Below, piece after piece: positions 60,169 through 64,000 of a stretch of DNA of 64,000 nucleotides. The stretch's first letter is position 1, and each line of letters opens with the position of its first letter. The notes beneath the pieces are model-generated. The model saw nothing but the letters and a program-made list of their open reading frames with translations, made no database searches and was not told where the DNA came from. The translations under genes were made by a program, and so were the position numbers. The DNA lies in contig NZ_JAPYZV010000002.1 of NCBI RefSeq assembly GCF_027812955.1, positions 1-64,000 of the forward strand, in the 5' to 3' direction. Origin of the DNA: Pedococcus sp. 5OH_020 (GTDB lineage Bacteria; Actinomycetota; Actinomycetes; Actinomycetales; Dermatophilaceae).

Positions 60169-60876
60169 GTGACCACCGCGCGCCCCGAGGCTCGGCTGCT
60201 CGTCGTCGAAGACGAACCGAACATCCGCGAGCTTCTCGCCACGTCGCTGCGGTTCGCCGGCTTCGAGGTCCACGTCGCCGAGGACGGCGCCACGGCCCTC
60301 CATCTGGCGACGACCCATCAGCCCGACCTCGTCGTCCTGGACGTGATGCTCCCGGACATGGACGGCTTCACCGTCACCCGACGGCTCCGGGACACGGGCA
60401 GACAGCTCCCCATCGTCTTCGTCACGGCGCGTGACTCGGTCGACGACAAGATCAAGGGCCTGACGGTGGGCGGTGACGACTACGTGACCAAGCCGTTCAG
60501 CCTCGAGGAGGTGGTGGCGCGTATCCGCGCCGTCCTGCGGCGGACCCGCGGGGAGCGCGACGCGACTGCCGCCCTACGGTTCGAGGACCTCGAGCTGGAC
60601 GAGGACTCGCACGAGGTCACGCGGGACGGACGGTCGATCGAGGTCTCCCCCACCGAGTTCAAGCTGCTGCGGTACCTGATGCTCAACCCCAACCGGGTGC
60701 TGTCCAAGGCGCAGATCCTCGACCACGTCTGGGACTACGACTTCCGCGGCGAGAGCGGCATCGTCGAGTCCTACATCTCCTACCTGCGGCGCAAGATCGA
60801 CCTGGATGGCCTGCCGCCCCTGATCCACACCAAGCGCGGCGTCGGCTACGTCCTTCGCAAGCCGCCGGAGCTCTAG
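60169..60876 (+). CDS. OmpR/PhoB-family response regulator (TcrA/PrrA-like)
   Basis: 235 residues from GTG 60169. The receiver domain shows VVEDEPNIRELL, phosphoacceptor Asp58 in VVLDVMLPDMDGF, and FVTARDSVDDKIKG with GGDDYVTKPF. The C-terminal winged helix is LRYLMLNPNRVLSKAQILDHVW and YISYLRRKIDLDG-LIHTKRGVGY. CAGACT lies exactly six bases before the GTG, so leaderless; AACTCTCAG sits 31 bases upstream. The histidine kinase follows after three bases. Confidence 0.95.
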   Translation: MTTARPEARLLVVEDEPNIRELLATSLRFAGFEVHVAEDGATALHLATTHQPDLVVLDVMLPDMDGFTVTRRLRDTGRQLPIVFVTARDSVDDKIKGLTVGGDDYVTKPFSLEEVVARIRAVLRRTRGERDATAALRFEDLELDEDSHEVTRDGRSIEVSPTEFKLLRYLMLNPNRVLSKAQILDHVWDYDFRGESGIVESYISYLRRKIDLDGLPPLIHTKRGVGYVLRKPPEL

Positions 60877-60879
60877 CCG

Positions 60880-62364
60880 GTGTCCAGCCAGCTCGGCCGT
60901 CCCACGGTCGGAGCCACGGTGACCAGACATCTCCAGGCGCTTCCACTGCGGGTCCGCCTCGTGTCCGTGCTGCTCCTCCTTCTCCTCCTGGCCCTCACCC
61001 TGACGGCAAGTGCCACGGCCGCCCTGATGCGCCAGGACCTGATGAGCCGGGTCGACCAGGACCTCGACCGCGCGTATCCCGCCGTGGCGCAGCAGGCCCT
61101 GGACACTCTGCGGAGCCAGAGTCCGAACCGCCTGCCCAGCGGGTACGCCGTGGTGTTCTACCCCACCGACGGGTCGCAGGCGGTCGAGATCGACCCAACC
61201 GGTCTGAGCTCCAAGCCGGAGGTGCCCGAGGACCTCCCGCTGAAGGACCCCCGCGTCTCGTCGACCAAGCCCTTCACCATCGGCTCGCAGGACGGGGACG
61301 GAGAGTGGCGAGCGATCGCAGGCCGGCTCCGCAGCAACACGGCGACGTTCGTCGTCGCGGTGCCGCTTCAGAGCGTCGACCACACGGTGCGCCGGCTGGT
61401 ACTGGTGGAGCTGCTCATCGGCCTCACCGTCCTGGCTGCGTGCGCCGCTATCGGCTGGTATGCCGTCCAACGGGCCTTCCGGCCCCTCCAGGAGATCGAG
61501 GACACGGCCGCCGCCATCGCCCACGGCGACCTGGGCCGGCGCATCCCGACCCGCACGGCGAAGGACGAGGTGACGTCGCTGTCCCGCTCGCTCAACGTGA
61601 TGCTCGCCCAGATCGAGCAGTCCTTCGCCGCACGGGAGGCGTCCGAGGAACGGATGCGCCAGTTCGTCGCCGACGCCTCACACGAGCTGCGCACTCCTCT
61701 GGCGGCGGTCCGGGGCTATGCGGAGCTGTACCGCCAGGGCGCGGTCCGGGAGCCTGCCGAGGTTGCGAGCGCGATGTCGCGGATCGAGGGTGAGGCCGGA
61801 CGGATGGGAGGTCTCGTGGAGGACCTGCTCATGCTGGCCCGGCTCGACGACCAGCGGCCGCTGCGGATCGCCCCCGTCGACCTGGTTGTCCTGGCGGCCG
61901 ACGCGGCTCAGGACGCCAGAGCGATCGACCCCTTGCGGCCCATCAGCGTCGTGGGGCTGACCGGTCCGCTGCAGCCGACCCTCGTACCTGGAGACGAGGC
62001 GAAGCTGCGGCAGCTCCTGGCCAACCTCGTCTCGAACGCCTTGAACCACACCCCACAAGGCTCACCGGTCGAGATCGCCGTCGGCACCAGGAGTGCCGGT
62101 CAGCAGGCCGTGCTGGAGGTGCGCGACCGCGGTCCGGGAGTCGACCCCGCGAAGGCCCGCAAGGTGTTCGAGCGCTTCTACCGCGCCGACCCCTCCCGCG
62201 CCCGCGGCGCAGGGGGCGGCAACGGGCTCGGGCTGGCCATCGCCGCAGCGATCGTCGCCAGCCACAGCGGCCGTATCGGCGTGGCGGAGACCCTCGGTGG
62301 TGGTGCCACGTTCGTCGTGGAGCTTCCCACAGCAAACTCTCAGCCGGGGCCCAGCCAGCCTTGA
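60880..62364 (+). CDS. Sensor histidine kinase, two-component partner
   Basis: 494 residues. Two membrane helices (VSVLLLLLLLALTLTASATAA and VELLIGLTVLAACAAIGWY) enclose an extracytoplasmic domain of ~125 residues. HAMP follows (RAFRPLQEIEDTAAAIAHGD). HisKA with phosphoacceptor His268 in ADASHELRTPLAAVRGY and HATPase with NLVSNALNHTP, GPGVDPAKARKVFERFYR and GLGLAIAAAIVASHSG are complete. It phosphorylates the preceding regulator. Its sensed signal is unknown; the HtrA protease gene is next. Confidence 0.95.
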   Translation: MSSQLGRPTVGATVTRHLQALPLRVRLVSVLLLLLLLALTLTASATAALMRQDLMSRVDQDLDRAYPAVAQQALDTLRSQSPNRLPSGYAVVFYPTDGSQAVEIDPTGLSSKPEVPEDLPLKDPRVSSTKPFTIGSQDGDGEWRAIAGRLRSNTATFVVAVPLQSVDHTVRRLVLVELLIGLTVLAACAAIGWYAVQRAFRPLQEIEDTAAAIAHGDLGRRIPTRTAKDEVTSLSRSLNVMLAQIEQSFAAREASEERMRQFVADASHELRTPLAAVRGYAELYRQGAVREPAEVASAMSRIEGEAGRMGGLVEDLLMLARLDDQRPLRIAPVDLVVLAADAAQDARAIDPLRPISVVGLTGPLQPTLVPGDEAKLRQLLANLVSNALNHTPQGSPVEIAVGTRSAGQQAVLEVRDRGPGVDPAKARKVFERFYRADPSRARGAGGGNGLGLAIAAAIVASHSGRIGVAETLGGGATFVVELPTANSQPGPSQP

Positions 62365-62415
62365 CGTCGACGGGCTTGACTGGTTCGACCAGGCCAGAAA
62401 CAAGGAGCGAGTGCA

Positions 62416-63954
62416 ATGAGCCAGACCCACCACGAGGCCCCACCGGAGCTCTCTGGGGAGGCGCGGCGGCCTCCCCAGGACTCCGGTCAGGCGCCCGTCC
62501 ACAGTGAACCCGTCGACAGGGACCCCCGCGACCCGTTCGCCCGGCCCGCGGCGTCCCACGATCCGGCGCCCGCGCCGGTCTGGTTCGGCCAGACGCAGGA
62601 GCTGCCTCCCTCGCACTCCGCCTTCGGGCCGGGTGCCTCGGGTGCCGGCGGCTTCGGCCCCGGGCCGGCGCCCGCTGGTGGCGACGGCTACTCCTCGATG
62701 TCGCCACCACCTGCTGGGCCGCCCCCCTTCGCGTCCACGCGGAGCGGGTCAGAGCCCGCCCAGCCGGGCAAACGCCGTCGGTGGACGGAGCTGACCGCCG
62801 TCGCGGCGCTTGCCGCCCTCCTGGCGAGCGGCGGCACGTACGCCGCGACCCAGCTCGACGAAGGCTCGCCGGCGTCCTCCACTGCGAGCACGTCGTCGCC
62901 GGGTCGGGGCACGCCCTCCGCACCCGTGGTGCAGGCCGACGCGACGAACCCCAACTGGACCGCCACCGCGGCAGCCGTGGCGCCCAGCGTCGTGGCCATA
63001 ACCGTGAAGTCGGCGCAGGCCGAGGGCCAGGGCTCCGGCGTGGTCATCGACTCCAAGGGCCACATCCTGACGAACAACCACGTCGTCACCGGCGCCGGGT
63101 CGGACGCCAGCATCACGGTCACGCTGAACGACGGTCGCACGTACAAGGCGACGATCGCCGGCACCGACCCGAGCACGGACCTCGCCGTGATCACCCTCAG
63201 CAACGCACCAAGCGACCTCAAGCCGGTCGCCATCGGTGACTCGGACGCCCTCAAGGTAGGCGACCCGGTGATGGCCATCGGCAACCCGCTGGGGCTCGCC
63301 GGGACGGTGACCACCGGCATCGTGAGCGCGCTCAACCGCCCGGTGACCACCCAGGCGGAGGACAACAGCCAGCCGCAGAACCCGTTCGACCAGGGTGGTC
63401 CCGGACAGGGCCAGCAGGGCAGCAGCGACACGGCAGAGGTGGTGACGAACGCCATCCAGACGTCCGCCGCGATCAACCCCGGGAACTCCGGTGGCGCGCT
63501 CGTCAACGCCTCGGGCCAGCTCATCGGCATCAACTCGGCCATCGCCAGCCTCGGCTCGTCCGGCAGCAGCCAGAGCGGCAGCATCGGGATCGGCTTCGCG
63601 ATCCCGGCCAACGAAGCGAAGAGCATCGCCACCCAGCTCATCGACAAGGGCAAGGCGGAACACGCCTTCCTCGGCGTGAGCCTCGCGGACGGCACAGCCT
63701 CGGACGGCGCCAGCCAGCGAGCCGGCGCTCAGATCACGCAGATCACCTCTGGCACACCCGCGGCTCAGGCGGGGCTCAAGGAGGGAGACGTCGTCATCGC
63801 GGTGAACGGCGAGCGCGTGGACTCCTCCCTGTCGCTGGTGGCCAACATCCGCGAGCGCGCTGTCGGGGACAAGGTGAAGCTGACGGTGCTGCGTGGCGGC
63901 AAGCAGGTGACCGTCACGGCGACCCTGGTAGCAAAGAGCACGGCCACCCAGTGA
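62416..63954 (+). CDS. HtrA-like S1C serine protease (PepD/DegP type) with cytoplasmic Pro-rich head
   Basis: 512 residues from ATG 62416 with AAGGAG upstream. The Pro-rich head (~1-115) is followed by one membrane helix (LTAVAALAALLASGGTYAATQ), so the enzyme faces the outside, anchored. The chymotrypsin-fold catalytic triad is His222 (LTNNHVV), Asp255 (STDLAVI) and Ser358 (NPGNSGGALV). The C-terminal PDZ domain (AFLGVSLADG to KVKLTVLRGG) follows. It degrades or refolds misfolded envelope proteins. The order regulator-kinase-HtrA matches actinobacterial envelope-stress modules such as MprAB-PepD. Nothing is seen in 63955-64000. Confidence 0.95.
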   Translation: MSQTHHEAPPELSGEARRPPQDSGQAPVHSEPVDRDPRDPFARPAASHDPAPAPVWFGQTQELPPSHSAFGPGASGAGGFGPGPAPAGGDGYSSMSPPPAGPPPFASTRSGSEPAQPGKRRRWTELTAVAALAALLASGGTYAATQLDEGSPASSTASTSSPGRGTPSAPVVQADATNPNWTATAAAVAPSVVAITVKSAQAEGQGSGVVIDSKGHILTNNHVVTGAGSDASITVTLNDGRTYKATIAGTDPSTDLAVITLSNAPSDLKPVAIGDSDALKVGDPVMAIGNPLGLAGTVTTGIVSALNRPVTTQAEDNSQPQNPFDQGGPGQGQQGSSDTAEVVTNAIQTSAAINPGNSGGALVNASGQLIGINSAIASLGSSGSSQSGSIGIGFAIPANEAKSIATQLIDKGKAEHAFLGVSLADGTASDGASQRAGAQITQITSGTPAAQAGLKEGDVVIAVNGERVDSSLSLVANIRERAVGDKVKLTVLRGGKQVTVTATLVAKSTATQ

Positions 63955-64000
63955 CGACCTGCAGGCGACCAGAGCTGGCTACGACGATTCCCACGTAGCA

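Overview
The window is very GC-rich, densely coded chromosomal DNA from an actinobacterium. The evidence is the frequent GTG starts, GTGA/ATGA stop-start overlaps, DtxR-type metalloregulator, c-di-AMP riboswitch ahead of an NlpC/P60 hydrolase, DUF2530/DUF3027/cold-shock trio, XPB-type repair helicase with its helicase-associated partner, and many leaderless genes. A Micrococcales/Intrasporangiaceae-like organism fits best, but that is inference. No rRNA, tRNA, CRISPR array, prophage or insertion sequence was seen.

Layout. 1-8.9 kb: tail of a dctA dicarboxylate symporter, then secreted proteins: a DUF1996 protein, a 2023-residue N,N-dimethylformamidase-like/DUF4082/fibronectin-III protein, and a lipoprotein. 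9.2-16.8 kb: a six-gene sugar operon on the minus strand (solute-binding lipoprotein, two permeases, class II aldolase, ribokinase-fold kinase, AGE-family epimerase) with a divergent DeoR regulator; its substrate is unknown. 17-21.5 kb: DUF805 protein, a poorly bounded lipoprotein ORF, a PBP4-type DD-peptidase, MarR and TetR regulators, a small monooxygenase. 21.6-28.4 kb: GH13 alpha-glucosidase, DUF1028 protein, cation-efflux transporter, a wrecked chaA-like antiporter pseudogene, macrodomain protein, DsbA-family protein, and the NlpC/P60 hydrolase behind a c-di-AMP riboswitch. 28.4-32.7 kb: DtxR/IdeR regulator, MFS transporter, hotdog-like protein, SDR, RutE-like nitroreductase. 32.7-36.4 kb: a possible 12-codon transcript, the Entner-Doudoroff pair edd-eda with a perfect CRP-type site upstream, pdxH. 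36.4-45.9 kb: FAD oxidoreductase, SRPBCC and MpaB-like proteins, MFS exporter, NYN-LOTUS protein, second citrate synthase, serC, MltB-like transglycosylase. 46-54.4 kb: marR-MFS-micropeptide operon, AzgA-type purine permease, DUF2530, DUF3027, cold-shock protein, another MFS protein, aldose 1-epimerase, a membrane-anchored protein. 54.5-64 kb: helicase-associated/WYL protein, HMG-CoA lyase, Pro-rich membrane protein, XPB helicase, then an OmpR-type two-component system followed by an HtrA protease.

Together this is mostly core chromosome with carbohydrate uptake and breakdown (unknown-sugar operon, alpha-glucosidase, aldose epimerase, edd-eda), envelope maintenance (DD-peptidase, NlpC/P60, transglycosylase, HtrA with its two-component system) and several small regulator-exporter units. 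The strongest cross-cutting signal is that at least fourteen genes carry a -10-like hexamer exactly six bases before the start codon, which implies extensive leaderless transcription.
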